A DNA stretch of 41,838 bases, taken from the NCBI GenBank assembly GCA_964528155.1, contig CAZGRL010000027.1, positions 1 to 41,838 of the forward strand. Reading direction: 5' to 3'. Positions 32,360-40,704 of this stretch are shown here, piece by piece (positions within the stretch are counted from its first letter, which is position 1; each line of letters starts with the position of its first letter). The notes beneath the pieces are model-generated. The model did no database searches. It saw nothing but the letters and a program-made list of their open reading frames with translations, and was not told the DNA's origin. The position numbers and the translations under genes are program-made. Source of the stretch: G001797105 sp964528155 (GTDB lineage: Bacteria; Chloroflexota; Anaerolineae; Anaerolineales; E44-bin32).

Positions 32360-32626
32360 CTAGCTGTAAGCATCTGTGATGGCGTCGCAGATCCGAGCAG
32401 CCTCGACACGCTCGCGATCCCAGAACCAGCGACTGAGTGCCAGGCCTTCGCAGGCGGCCTGCCCTGCCAGGCGCATCACGCGTGGGATATCCGCACCGCG
32501 AGCACAACTGAGGGTGCAAGGAGCAGGTGATGGACACTGCAAGCATGCGGCGCCGAGACGCGCCACTTGCAGCGCGTCGTATCCAAGGTATGGATCCCTG
32601 GGGATGTCCGAAAGGCGCACGGTCAT
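32360..32626 (-). CDS. Small Fe-S protein with a GltD N-terminal-like cysteine motif
   Basis: 88 aa. The central segment ACLQC..PAPC...CARGADIP (about residues 27-48) resembles the cysteine motif of the GltD/NfnB iron-sulfur domain (CxxC, PxC, CPxG.DIP), followed by a helical C-terminus. It is much shorter than a GltD domain, so it may be a stand-alone electron carrier or a scaffold. ATG 32626 is preferred to ATG 32632 because GGGAG is spaced 7 nt from it. It lies between acsC and acsV, 34 bp after the acsC stop. I do not recognise a named family. Confidence 0.7.
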   Translation of the reverse strand: MTVRLSDIPRDPYLGYDALQVARLGAACLQCPSPAPCTLSCARGADIPRVMRLAGQAACEGLALSRWFWDRERVEAARICDAITDAYS

Positions 32627-32660
32627 CTGCATTCTCCCGTTCGGCCGGCTTAGGCGGAGG

Positions 32661-33989
32661 TCACTTCTGCCACATCGTCTTCAGGTAGGAGCTGATGTCC
32701 ACCGCTTCGCGCGGCCCGACCATGATCTCCCAGCCGGGGAGTTCTTCCTCCAGTTCCCCGGAGAGCACGGCCACATGGCCGGGGATGATCAGTTTCTGAT
32801 GTCCGACCTTCTCCCCGATGCCCTGGCTCTTGACCGCCTTGGCGATGCGCTCAGCGTCGAACTTGCCGGCAGCCCAGGCGGTGAGAACACTCATGCCTTC
32901 GGCGTCGGTGACCAGCAACCACGCCGGCCAGCCGGAGCCTTCGACCTCGTTGGCCACGGCGAAGTAGGTGATCGAGAAATTCGTAGTCACCATCACCGGA
33001 GCACTCTTGTCCGGCCCGTTGATCTCATACACACCGGGCAGTACTTGGATTGGCTTCTGGGGATCGGTGTAGATGTTCTGACGCAGGACGAGCAGAGCGT
33101 ACAGGATCGCTGGATCAAACGTGTCGAGGACGATGAACCCGGCATACTTGGCGATCTGCTCAGCGGCCAGGAGTGTGTCATCGCCGGGGAAGGTGATGAT
33201 GGGGAATCCCAGCGGTCGGAAGTTCTTCTTCAATGCCAAACGGCGTAGGCTGGTAAGTGTGAACAATGACTTGTAGAGCGAGTCAACAACCGGGTCGAGT
33301 ACCAGATCCTCCAGACCTGCCTGGGTCAATGATCCGGTGAGCTCGGCCAGTCCGTCGAGGCCCTCCGCCCGGACGACGAGTGGTGCCTTGGCGGCTTTGG
33401 CGACCTCGGCCATCGCCTGCCAGTTGTCGCTGTCGGCGGCGTGAAGGAGGGGTCGCGTCCCGCTCGCCCCCTCCAAACCTGCCTTTGCCAGCTCGGGTGT
33501 CCCGGCCAGCAGGATCAACGGTTTCTTGCTCGCCGACTGAACCGCCTCGACGGCGGCCTTGAAGGCGGCCGGGTCTCCAGACTTCGCTTCCACGGCGAAG
33601 CCATCCAGTCCCAGGGAGATACCGACATAGTCGGCTTGATATGCGTCGGCCTCGGTGGCTTTGCGTTTCAAATCGTCGGCGCCGTCGCCGTCCACCAGGC
33701 GCAGGAACATGCCCGGTCGATGGTAGAAGGTCTTCTCGTGCCGGAAAAGGACGGTCTCGTTTCCCACTTGAAGCGACCCGTCGGCGCCGGCGATCTCGAT
33801 CAGCCGAATCGGCGGCGCCGAGGCGGCCTCAAGCTTGGCCTTTGATTCTTCCGTGACGTAAGGGCAATCCTTCAGTTCGGCCTGCTTGGCGGCCAGTTTC
33901 ATGGCGAATGCCAGACAGGTGGGGTAGCTGCACTCCTTGCAGTTGGTCTGCGGCAGGAGTTTGTAGATTTCAAGACCGGTCAGGGGCAT
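32661..33989 (-). CDS. acsC: Corrinoid/iron-sulfur protein large subunit
   Basis: Gamma subunit of the CoFeSP, 442 aa. The N-terminal domain binds one [4Fe-4S] cluster with C17, C20, C25 and C42 (NCKECSYPTC and KDC). A TIM barrel follows, and the C-terminal domain (about 330 onward, from MVTTNFSITYF) binds the corrinoid. It accepts a methyl group from AcsE and delivers it to AcsB. ATG 33989 has GGAGG at 6-nt spacing. It follows acsD after a 111-bp gap. Confidence 0.96.
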   Translation of the reverse strand: MPLTGLEIYKLLPQTNCKECSYPTCLAFAMKLAAKQAELKDCPYVTEESKAKLEAASAPPIRLIEIAGADGSLQVGNETVLFRHEKTFYHRPGMFLRLVDGDGADDLKRKATEADAYQADYVGISLGLDGFAVEAKSGDPAAFKAAVEAVQSASKKPLILLAGTPELAKAGLEGASGTRPLLHAADSDNWQAMAEVAKAAKAPLVVRAEGLDGLAELTGSLTQAGLEDLVLDPVVDSLYKSLFTLTSLRRLALKKNFRPLGFPIITFPGDDTLLAAEQIAKYAGFIVLDTFDPAILYALLVLRQNIYTDPQKPIQVLPGVYEINGPDKSAPVMVTTNFSITYFAVANEVEGSGWPAWLLVTDAEGMSVLTAWAAGKFDAERIAKAVKSQGIGEKVGHQKLIIPGHVAVLSGELEEELPGWEIMVGPREAVDISSYLKTMWQK

Positions 33990-34062
33990 CCTTCGCCTCC
34001 AGGATTTCGAAAGTCATTCGTCGTGGCCGCCCGCTCAGATCCGAAGGAAGGATTCCAGCAAA

Positions 34063-34078
34063 GCGACTCGTGAGTCGC
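34063..34078 (-). other. Small hairpin between acsD and acsC
   Basis: GCGACTC-GT-GAGTCGC, perfect 7-bp arms with a 2-nt centre, followed on the - strand by GCTTTGC. It is in the 111-bp gap inside the operon and may mark a processing site. It is weak as a terminator. Confidence 0.35.
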
Positions 34079-34100
34079 GATGTCTCTCAAGGACACCGGC

Positions 34101-35066
34101 TCATGCCGGCGCTCGAAGCGCCTCCAGCGCACCCCGGATTCGTTTCAAGGTCTCGGGATGACGCAGCACAAGGATGTCCGCGCCAGAGAGCAGCAGCGTC
34201 GTCGCCGTGACGGCTTCCCAGGCCAGAGCGCGCCGCTCCCAGTCTCCCCAGGCAGCCGGGACGCCCTCGCCGACTTTGCTCTCCTTGACCTTCCAGGTTT
34301 CCTCGCCGGGATTGACGAGCATGGGCTGCTGGGTCATCGTGTCGCCCTGCAGGGCGGCCAGTCGAAGACGCTCCATCACCGAGTAGCCGTACTCGATCCC
34401 ATAACCCAGCGCGCCGGTTGTCGGATCCATGATGATGCGTTCAAGGGGCATCCCCATGTCGTGGATCAAGATCACCAGCTGCTTGGAGAGGTTGACGTCC
34501 ATCGGCGTCTTCGACTGGACCAGTTGATCGTTGGCCATGGCGCTGGCGACAATCGTTCGGTAGTTCTTGTCCTCGCAGATTCCAAGAAGGACTCGTTCGC
34601 CCTTGGCTTCCTCTGCGGCCGGGACAATCAGCTCGTTGTCTATCTCAGCCTGTCCCGGGCCGATGATCGCCAGGGGCAGACCAGTCGCATCCAGGACCTT
34701 GCGCACGACCTTTCGCGCGTTGTCCCCGGTGTTGGGCTGTCCATCCCCTGTCGTAAGTGAGAGGGTGAGGTAGATCATGTCGGCGCCGGCCGCCTCGGCG
34801 GCTTTGGCCCACTCGGCCGGATCGTCCATCGCTTCGCCCCATGCCTGATAGAGCAAGGGGCTCCAATCATCCGGCTTGCGCTCGCGGACATCCACGGCCA
34901 GGACCGGCACATGCGGTAAAGCACCTTCGTGCGGAAGGAAGGGAAGCGTCCCCTCCCCGCCGACGGTGATCGTTCGACTGCGGGTACCGCCCTGCTCGGC
35001 AGTGGCGCCGATCGTCACTTCTCGGACCCTGGCGGCGTATTTCTCGGTCGGGATTTCAACTGCCAT
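34101..35066 (-). CDS. acsD: Corrinoid/iron-sulfur protein small subunit
   Basis: Beta subunit of the CoFeSP, 321 aa, a TIM barrel that caps the corrinoid together with AcsC. Typical segments: IGATAEQGGTRSRTITVGGE (about 19-38), VPVLAVDV (about 53), IIGPGQAEIDNELI (about 138), LVILIHDMGMP (about 202), MDPTTGALGYG (about 218). ATG 35066 is preceded by a GGAGG. It is separated from acsB by an 81-bp gap containing palindromic repeat copy 5. Confidence 0.96.
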   Translation of the reverse strand: MAVEIPTEKYAARVREVTIGATAEQGGTRSRTITVGGEGTLPFLPHEGALPHVPVLAVDVRERKPDDWSPLLYQAWGEAMDDPAEWAKAAEAAGADMIYLTLSLTTGDGQPNTGDNARKVVRKVLDATGLPLAIIGPGQAEIDNELIVPAAEEAKGERVLLGICEDKNYRTIVASAMANDQLVQSKTPMDVNLSKQLVILIHDMGMPLERIIMDPTTGALGYGIEYGYSVMERLRLAALQGDTMTQQPMLVNPGEETWKVKESKVGEGVPAAWGDWERRALAWEAVTATTLLLSGADILVLRHPETLKRIRGALEALRAPA

Positions 35067-35088
35067 CAGATGTTGGCCTCCTCGAATA

Positions 35089-35145
35089 CAGACGATCGAC
35101 CGCGGACGACAGACGACCAGTCATCGTCCGCCGTCCGAGGTCTGG
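35089..35145. repeat. Dispersed palindromic intergenic element, copy 5 (short)
   Basis: CAGACGATCGACCGCGGACGAC on the left and CATCGTCCGCCGTCCGAGGTCTG on the right. It has the same GACGAC/CCGTCC composition as copies 1-4 but is only about 57 bp. It lies between acsB and acsD. Confidence 0.6.
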
Positions 35146-35147
35146 CG

Positions 35148-37448
35148 TCAGAAGATGGGGGGCATGTTCGGGGCCGGGTGGTTCTTCTCGGCCAGGTAGG
35201 CCACCAGCCCTTCAACGTCGGTGCACACTTTTTCATCGGCGATCTTGTCGATGAGATCCGGATCGCCTTCCCGGATGGCGACTTCCTTGAGTTGCTCGGC
35301 CATCTGTTCCTTCAAGATTGACGACATCCACACGACGCGCTTGAAACCGCCGTCGGCCGAGATGAACTTCGGACTGAGGATGTAGTACTTGCCATGACCC
35401 ATGATCCCCGGGGTCTGCAATCCACCGCCGGCCATTCCGGCCAGGGTCGAGAACGTCATCCCGGCCGGACTCATGCTTGTGTCTTCACGGCTGAGGACCA
35501 TGATGCCGTTGGTCTCGGGGATGACCATGGCGATGCACTCGAAACAGCCGCAGGCGGTCATCGGGTTCTCCATGATCGAGTACATGGAGACTTCCTGGAC
35601 CTGCTGGTGGCTGGCGCTGAGGGCATACTCGTTGATGCCGGTGAAGTAGCCCTTCACCGGATCGATGGTGTGGTCCTTCTTGATCGGCTGGTTGGGGCCG
35701 GTGGGATTGATCTGAAACGACGCTTTGCAGTCGAGCCAGTTATAGGCGCCGCACAGCCCCAGTCGCTCGGGGCTGACGATACACACGTGATTGGGGGCGA
35801 AGGATTGGCATAGGGTGCACGAGTAGAACGTGTCTACGCTTTCGTCGGTCATCGAGCCGATGCGCACGTTGCGATCTTCATAGGCGTGGCGGGCCTTCTC
35901 AAGCCACTCGGCGTGCAAGGCCGGATCGGTGATGACCGTCACCTGCACCTTGTCGACAATGCTTCCGAAATCGCCGTGGAAGCGTGCGTGCAGAATTTCG
36001 CCAAAGTGATTGAGATCAAAACCCTTGTCTGCGGCGGCCTTGCTGATGCGGATCCAGGCGATATCGCGCTGGCCGATATGCTGAATTCCGGAGGCGCCGT
36101 TGATGAAGTAGTGGATCTGACGCTCGAGCACCGGCTCGAAGTCCTTCTCCATCTTGCGTCCGGCGACATGCACGATGATCGCCAGATCCATCGCTCCCTG
36201 CTCCGGGATGTCCTCGAAGCCGGGCCCGACGACCTCGATCTTGCCGTCGTCGATTTCGTCCAGGTCGCCCATCAGCAGGTATTCGAAGGCGCGGCTCTTC
36301 TTTCCGCCGAACTCGACTCGCATGTCAGCTTTGCGCACCACTTCGCCTTCGAAGGCGGAGCCGTAGGGAACCGGCACGGGGACTTCCGTGATGCGAACCT
36401 TGACACCGCGCACCTCAATGCACTTCTGAACGAGCCGGGACGCCTTCTCGGTCTCGGTTTCACCTTCGATCTCGTTCCAGGGCATGGAGATCACGTGCTC
36501 GTAGCGAGTGACGCCGGTGGGCAGAATTTCCGGGATGACGGTATCGGCGATCACGGGGAAGCCGTAGGAAATCGCCCCGGCGGCTGTGGCGTATTTCAGG
36601 TCGTCGACCTCCCCCAGTGCGAGGACAAAGGCGAAGACGCGGAACTTGTTGTACAGCAAGATGTCGCGCCATTGGCCGCCCTTCATGCCGCCGAAGGTGA
36701 GCGCCGATCGAGTGGCGAACCCGAGAGGGTAGATCGCCCCGACCGTGTCCATGCTGAAGGGCACGATATACGTGTCGTAGCCCATCTCCACGCCCTCTTC
36801 CTGGAGCTGGTCGATGATCGAGCGGCCATTCACGTTCCCCACGAGGAAGGTCAGGATGTTGCGCCGCTGCAGTTCACGCACGATAGCCACGGCGGCCTCG
36901 TTTGAGTGGGCGGCGCCGACAATAGCGGCGAAGCCGGGCATGCGGCCATCGACGAGTTGAATGCCCCAAGAGCGCAACTGAATGTCGTCGATTGGGCCGT
37001 TAAGATGCCCATCGGCGTGAGGTTGGACGTTATCGCCGTTCCCCCCTACGTCCGGGCTGGTGAAAGACGTGGCACCGGCGAGTTCCAGCCCCGGATAGGG
37101 CTGAGGCTCCACGTTGTTCACAAACCGTATGCCCTCGATCACCTCTTCGGCCAGCAGCGTGGCCATTCCCGAGTCCAGTGTCTCGCCCAGATAGGGCATC
37201 CAAACGTCCCCATCCGGCACCGGGTGGAGCAGTTTCTTGGCGTGCTGGAGGACCGGCTCGAGGTCGCCCAGTTTCGTGACCTCACGCCCGAGCATCCCCA
37301 GGATGACCGGAAGGTAGTAGGCAGTGTTGGGGAAAGCGACCGGAGTATCCGGTCCTTTCTCGGACAGCGCTTGGCCGAGCATCATTTCTGCCTCGGCGAC
37401 GACAGCGTTGGCGCCCCGGATGGCGCGAGTGGCAATATAACGTGACAT
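35148..37448 (-). CDS. acsB: Acetyl-CoA synthase (bacterial type)
   Basis: Makes acetyl-CoA from CO, CoA and the corrinoid-bound methyl group at the A-cluster. 766 aa with the N-terminal domain that contacts CODH, as in Moorella. A-cluster ligands are C544, C547, C556 and C566 for the [4Fe-4S] part and C633-G-C635 for the distal nickel. All are offset by a constant 38 from the Moorella residues 506, 509, 518, 528, 595 and 597. The extra length therefore lies upstream, probably in a Gly/Asn/Asp-rich segment at about 125-155. ATG 37448 follows GGAGG and is 10 bp after the acsA stop. Confidence 0.97.
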   Translation of the reverse strand: MSRYIATRAIRGANAVVAEAEMMLGQALSEKGPDTPVAFPNTAYYLPVILGMLGREVTKLGDLEPVLQHAKKLLHPVPDGDVWMPYLGETLDSGMATLLAEEVIEGIRFVNNVEPQPYPGLELAGATSFTSPDVGGNGDNVQPHADGHLNGPIDDIQLRSWGIQLVDGRMPGFAAIVGAAHSNEAAVAIVRELQRRNILTFLVGNVNGRSIIDQLQEEGVEMGYDTYIVPFSMDTVGAIYPLGFATRSALTFGGMKGGQWRDILLYNKFRVFAFVLALGEVDDLKYATAAGAISYGFPVIADTVIPEILPTGVTRYEHVISMPWNEIEGETETEKASRLVQKCIEVRGVKVRITEVPVPVPYGSAFEGEVVRKADMRVEFGGKKSRAFEYLLMGDLDEIDDGKIEVVGPGFEDIPEQGAMDLAIIVHVAGRKMEKDFEPVLERQIHYFINGASGIQHIGQRDIAWIRISKAAADKGFDLNHFGEILHARFHGDFGSIVDKVQVTVITDPALHAEWLEKARHAYEDRNVRIGSMTDESVDTFYSCTLCQSFAPNHVCIVSPERLGLCGAYNWLDCKASFQINPTGPNQPIKKDHTIDPVKGYFTGINEYALSASHQQVQEVSMYSIMENPMTACGCFECIAMVIPETNGIMVLSREDTSMSPAGMTFSTLAGMAGGGLQTPGIMGHGKYYILSPKFISADGGFKRVVWMSSILKEQMAEQLKEVAIREGDPDLIDKIADEKVCTDVEGLVAYLAEKNHPAPNMPPIF

Positions 37449-37458
37449 CCCTGCCTCC

Positions 37459-39453
37459 CTAATTCTCTAGAGCGCCGTAGGCTGCTTGAGCACGCTCTTC
37501 CAGCGGAAGCTCCAGAAGCTCCCGCATCCGCCAATCGCCGCTTCGGCCCCACTGGCTCGCGTCATAGGCTGGCAGTCCCAGGGCAGCGCGTTTCTTGTCG
37601 ATGTGGGCCAGCGCACGGCGAACGATCTCTGCCCCGTCGTCGACGAACTCCATCCGGCCGCCGACTTTGGCTTCCCATCCATCCGTGAGAATCTTGGTGA
37701 CCTCGTCCACCCCCGAGACCGGGCTGCTGTGCCCCATGATGACGTAGGCTCCGGAGGCGACGCAGTAGGTGGCGATGGAAATCGCTTTCTCACTCATCCA
37801 CTCCGGCGCCATGCCGACAGCAGGGATGTCACTGATGTCCTCGCCCAGCCCGCCTTCGGTGGCCATCTGGGCCAGCACGGTGAGGATACGGGAGTTGTCC
37901 ACACAAGAACCCATATGCAGCACCGGCGGCATGCCGACCGCCTCGCACACTTCGCGCAGGCCCGGTCCGGCGACCTGCAAGGCCGCCTCGGGCGTCATAT
38001 ATCCCTGCTTGGCGCTGGCGATGGCGCCGCAACCCGTCTCGACGACCAGGACGTCATTCTTGAGGAATTCAGTCACGACGTAGCTGTGGAGTTCGTCATG
38101 CTTCACCCGGGCGTTATTGCAGCCGATGTTGGCCACCACGCCGCGAATACGGCCGGCCATGATGGCGTCGTTCAAGGGACGAAGCGATTCGCGGTAGTAG
38201 CCGCCAAGGGCATAGTTGATGTATTCGTGTGAGAACCCTGGCACCAGCTGACTCGTGTCATCGGGAATGCGAGTTTCGCCTCGTTCCGGGAAACGGTCGC
38301 AGCCTTTGCGCACGATCTCCTTGGCGATTTCCATCGCCCGGTGCTCGTCGAACTCGATATGCGTGGCACCGCTGATCTTGGCCTTGGGCGAAGTGGTGAT
38401 CACTTCGGTGTGGAAGCCTTCCGACAACTTGACGACCCCCTGCATGATGCACTGGATGTCGACGACCATCGCATCGACGGCGCCGGTCAGGATCGCCAGC
38501 TCCTGCTGAAGGAAGTTCCCGGCGAGCGGCACGCCCTGGCGCATGAGTGTCTCATTGGCCGTGCAGCAAATTCCCGCCATGTTGATGCCAGAGGCGCCTT
38601 TACTCTTGGCATACTCAATCAGCTCTGGGTCCTGGGCGGCGGCGACAATCATCTCGGAAAGAGTGGGTTCGTGCCCGTGAATGACGATGTTGACCTCATC
38701 CTGACGGAGCACGCCCAGGTTCGCTACGGAGGCCACAGGCCCCGGCGTTCCAAAGAGCACGTCGGAGAGATCGGTCCCGAGCATTGAGCCCCCCCAGCCA
38801 TCTCCCAGGGCCGCCCGCAGAGAATGATCCAGGATGTGCTCGGCGTCCTGGTCATTTCCCATATGGGTGCGGTGCATCACTTCGACGATCTCGCGATCGA
38901 CATTGCGCGGGGCAATCCCGAGATCGTGCCAGATTTTCTGTCGCTTTTCGGGCGCCCGCTTCAGGAAGGTCACCTCGTCCAGCGGCTTGCCAAACTCGTT
39001 CAGCGCTGCCAGCGCCACGTCGCGGGCCAACTCCATGATCGGCCGGTCACCCGGCTCAATCCCCAGGTGGCGGGCGACCTCCTTGAGCTTGGCTGGATCG
39101 CGCACCTGATAGTCGGGCGCGTTCCCCTCGGCTGCAGCCAGCAGCGTATAGGCCAGGTCACGGCCATGGTCGGAGTGGGCGGCCGCTCCAGCCGCGACCA
39201 TGCGAGCGAAATTGCGGGCCGCCACGGTCTCGCGCGTCGCGCCGCATACTCCGGTCTGTCCTTCTTTGACCAGGCGGCAAGGGCCCATTGAGCACACCCT
39301 GCAGCACAGGCCTTCGCTTCCGATCGGGCAAGCCGCCATCTCGTCGGCTCGTTTGAAAGACGTCTCGTAGCCCTGATCGCAGGCATACTGGAGCAGGGTT
39401 ATCGAAGCTGGATCTCGGCTTGCCTCTTCGGGGGTTCTGATCTTTTTCGCCAT
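37459..39453 (-). CDS. acsA: CO dehydrogenase catalytic subunit of the CODH/ACS complex
   Basis: 664 aa, Ni-Fe CODH that makes CO from CO2 for AcsB. D-cluster cysteines C42 and C50 (CX7C, [4Fe-4S] type); B-cluster C51, C54, C59, C70. The last spacing is 3 residues shorter than in cooS. C-cluster residues are in HGHEP, GICCTANE, IQCIMQ, IGCNNA, ETGCGA and HMGSCVDN. The HRTHMG motif is at about 195. The TAG stop lies 10 bp before the acsB ATG, so the two are coupled as expected for CODH/ACS. Confidence 0.96.
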   Translation of the reverse strand: MAKKIRTPEEASRDPASITLLQYACDQGYETSFKRADEMAACPIGSEGLCCRVCSMGPCRLVKEGQTGVCGATRETVAARNFARMVAAGAAAHSDHGRDLAYTLLAAAEGNAPDYQVRDPAKLKEVARHLGIEPGDRPIMELARDVALAALNEFGKPLDEVTFLKRAPEKRQKIWHDLGIAPRNVDREIVEVMHRTHMGNDQDAEHILDHSLRAALGDGWGGSMLGTDLSDVLFGTPGPVASVANLGVLRQDEVNIVIHGHEPTLSEMIVAAAQDPELIEYAKSKGASGINMAGICCTANETLMRQGVPLAGNFLQQELAILTGAVDAMVVDIQCIMQGVVKLSEGFHTEVITTSPKAKISGATHIEFDEHRAMEIAKEIVRKGCDRFPERGETRIPDDTSQLVPGFSHEYINYALGGYYRESLRPLNDAIMAGRIRGVVANIGCNNARVKHDELHSYVVTEFLKNDVLVVETGCGAIASAKQGYMTPEAALQVAGPGLREVCEAVGMPPVLHMGSCVDNSRILTVLAQMATEGGLGEDISDIPAVGMAPEWMSEKAISIATYCVASGAYVIMGHSSPVSGVDEVTKILTDGWEAKVGGRMEFVDDGAEIVRRALAHIDKKRAALGLPAYDASQWGRSGDWRMRELLELPLEERAQAAYGALEN

Positions 39454-39471
39454 CGCTTAGCTCTCCTGTGG

Positions 39472-39807
39472 TCAATAACGCCGGAATTCACCCGACAGCT
39501 TGTTGTCGGCCGGGTTGGTGCTGGTCACGCGCGAGCCGACGACCTCCCACTGGGGGTCGCGCTTGATCGCATCCGCCATCACCAGGATTGGGGTCTGCTC
39601 GTCCTCCCCGCCGTAGCCAGCCTCAGACAAGGCCTTTTTCATCTCCTCCTGGGTGATCTTGTCGGGCTCGAAGGAGACCATGATCTGTTTCCAGGCGGAG
39701 CTGGCAAACACATCCTCCACCCCATTCAGGGCCAGGAGTGTTTCCCTCACTCGCAGGACATGGTGATCGGCGTACATCGCGGGTAGGTCGAGTATGAGCT
39801 TCTCCAT
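39472..39807 (-). CDS. HMA-like small protein with His in place of the metal-binding Cys pair
   Basis: 111 aa. The first 65 residues fit a heavy-metal-associated ferredoxin-like fold: ILDLPAMYADHHVLRVRETL corresponds to the GMxCxxCV region, and LNGVEDVFAS and MKKALSEAGYG match the later strands and helix. The two metal cysteines are absent; the loop reads MYADHH, so a histidine occupies the second position. The last 45 residues have no obvious match. It lies 18 bp before acsA and 18 bp after the DUF166 gene, in a nickel-enzyme operon, so a metal-chaperone role is possible but only inferred. Confidence 0.8.
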   Translation of the reverse strand: MEKLILDLPAMYADHHVLRVRETLLALNGVEDVFASSAWKQIMVSFEPDKITQEEMKKALSEAGYGGEDEQTPILVMADAIKRDPQWEVVGSRVTSTNPADNKLSGEFRRY

Positions 39808-39825
39808 CGGGCCTTTCTCCTTTAA

Positions 39826-40632
39826 TCAAGCATCTTCGACGCGACCGGACGGCTGCAGGTATACGACGGACAAGTACGGCTGGATCTCGTCTTTCAATGA
39901 TTCCTTCAGGATGTTGCCGGAGACGTGCATCAGTGTGTCCTGATATTCCGGATCCTTGTTCATGCTTGCCAGACAAGGGAAGTGATGGTGCAGCAACCCG
40001 GCCTCTTCAACCGCATCTTCTATGGCCAGGCCGACAAGACCCTCCGCCACGTGCCGGGCGCAGCCGCAGGCGGCGTCACGCACGACCTCGATCCGGGCGA
40101 TTCGATCCTTCTCGACGGCTACTTCAAAGATCGGCCGTCCGAAATGCGTGGCAAATCGCCGGATCAGTGGGTCATCGTAGAAAGCCTTCCGCGGCGGGCG
40201 GTTGATCGTCTCTGGCGTGAGCGAGCAGAAGGGCATCGGAAAGACGATCGGCACGCTGGTCTGGGCCAGCCATCCTTCAAGTTGAAGAGCGAGACCGGAG
40301 GGCAGGGATTCGCTGCGATCGATCGGTGCCAGGACCGCCCTGGCACCAGTCATACGCACGATGTCGGGGATCAACTGGGCCAGGCCGGCCACTTCGCCCA
40401 GCGCCAGGAGCAGGTCTGTTCCGGGTAGTTCATCCGGCAGAAACTCGTCCGGGTCATCAACGATCGGGGGAATCACCCGCGGGGCCGCCCAGACGTTCAC
40501 TTCCCAATCACGCGGGGCATGGGCCACAATATTCTCCGCGATTCGCTCGCCCCATAAGCCCTGAGTGACGGCCAGGACACGAAAAAGAACACCGGCCGTC
40601 GGCAGGGCCCCGCTGTCCAACACCTCACCCAT
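39826..40632 (-). CDS. DUF166 family protein
   Basis: 268 aa. It matches the DUF166 pattern known from methanogens and acetogens: a start like RVLAVTQGLWGERIAENI, AHAPRDWEV, a DDPDEFLP segment, DLLLALGE, FPMPFCSLTPE (about 139-149), FGRPIFEVAVE and RDAACGCARHVAEGLVG (about 195-211), with a CxC. The family function is not established. It is the first gene of the acs operon (ATG 40632, AGGTGA about 7-10 nt upstream), 54 bp downstream of the conserved box at 40686-40704. Clustering with CODH/ACS suggests a maturation or corrinoid-related role. Confidence 0.85.
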   Translation of the reverse strand: MGEVLDSGALPTAGVLFRVLAVTQGLWGERIAENIVAHAPRDWEVNVWAAPRVIPPIVDDPDEFLPDELPGTDLLLALGEVAGLAQLIPDIVRMTGARAVLAPIDRSESLPSGLALQLEGWLAQTSVPIVFPMPFCSLTPETINRPPRKAFYDDPLIRRFATHFGRPIFEVAVEKDRIARIEVVRDAACGCARHVAEGLVGLAIEDAVEEAGLLHHHFPCLASMNKDPEYQDTLMHVSGNILKESLKDEIQPYLSVVYLQPSGRVEDA

Positions 40633-40685
40633 ACGGTTTCACCTGGTTTCTTTCCTAAGGATCATCCCCGCGAAGCTCCGGGCCG

Positions 40686-40704
40686 CCCCAGTGGGATATG
40701 TCAC
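40686..40704 (-). promoter_or_regulatory. Conserved upstream box, copy C, before the acs operon
   Basis: CCCCAGTG-GGATAT-GTCAC (+ strand letters), 54 bp upstream of the DUF166 start. It matches copies A and B only within the 19-bp box. About 20 bp further is a small palindrome TCCCA-N5-TGGGA (40724-40738). The region 40633-41127 has no gene I can support; it holds the divergent promoters of the acs and hdrCB units. Confidence 0.5.
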
